Both the position numbers and the translations under genes were made by a program. A stretch of 64,000 nt of DNA from Ifrita kowaldi (taxonomy: Eukaryota; Chordata; Aves; Passeriformes; Cinclosomatidae). This document shows, piece after piece, positions 63,978-64,000 of the stretch (positions are counted from its first letter, which is position 1; the number at the start of each line of letters is the position of its first letter). The DNA lies in the NCBI GenBank assembly GCA_013398055.1, contig VZRS01004545.1:90720-154719 (forward strand). Reading direction: 5' to 3'. The notes beneath the pieces are model-generated. The model was not told the origin of the DNA. It saw only the letters and a program-made list of their open reading frames with translations, and did not search any database.

Positions 63978-64000
63978 CTTTTTATTCTGCTTTTTTAAAT

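Noticed and set aside
38700..64000. Exons of CD83, the next gene in human
   Set aside because: I looked for its immunoglobulin-domain and membrane segments among the frames and found nothing similar.

Overview
The window is vertebrate nuclear DNA, almost certainly from a bird and probably a passerine. The clues are an AT-rich non-coding background carrying many 5'-truncated CR1 LINE fragments (diagnostic 3' ends in both orientations), one tRNA-Ile-headed SINE with a CR1 tail like the one described in zebra finch (TguSINE1), and two conserved vertebrate genes in short-intron or single-exon form. There are no operons, bacterial genes or CRISPR arrays.

Left edge (1-4.7 kb): the 5' part of MCUR1 on the minus strand. 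Three internal coding exons can be placed to the base (186-287, 2386-2489, 3936-3985), with matching splice phases. A CpG-rich promoter lies at about 4412-4680, and a truncated first coding exon reads from an ATG at 4437 into an N at 4411. Most of exon 1 seems lost in an assembly gap. The gene continues off the left end.

4.9-7.4 kb: a cluster of CR1 fragments just upstream of the MCUR1 promoter, one with a still-open stretch encoding the end of the CR1 polyprotein.

7.4-37 kb: intergenic DNA with no recognisable gene. It holds a few ancient CR1 pieces (31.0-31.4, 32.3-32.6 kb), the tRNA-Ile/CR1 SINE (33.93-34.07 kb), a GC-rich LTR-like block (34.5-34.8 kb), decayed tandem repeats (10.9-11.1 kb, 22.9 kb) and a moderately CpG-containing block (27.0-27.9 kb).

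37.9-38.7 kb: the complete single-exon coding sequence of RNF182 (minus strand, 245 codons), a RING E3 ubiquitin ligase with two C-terminal membrane segments. It has a likely splice acceptor just upstream of the ATG, so untranslated 5' exons must lie further right.

38.7-64 kb: probably the 5'-UTR intron(s) and upstream region of RNF182. It carries small CR1 ends, a dispersed 155-bp direct duplication (54.0 and 54.8 kb), a perfect 14-bp hairpin (42.2 kb) and a candidate conserved regulatory element (56.4 kb). No second CpG island is visible.

The two genes are neighbours in other vertebrates but do not form one pathway: MCUR1 supports mitochondrial calcium uptake, RNF182 is a membrane ubiquitin ligase. 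I see no convincing new biological system. The points most worth checking are the tandem orientation of RNF182 and MCUR1, the 155-bp duplication and the candidate regulatory elements.
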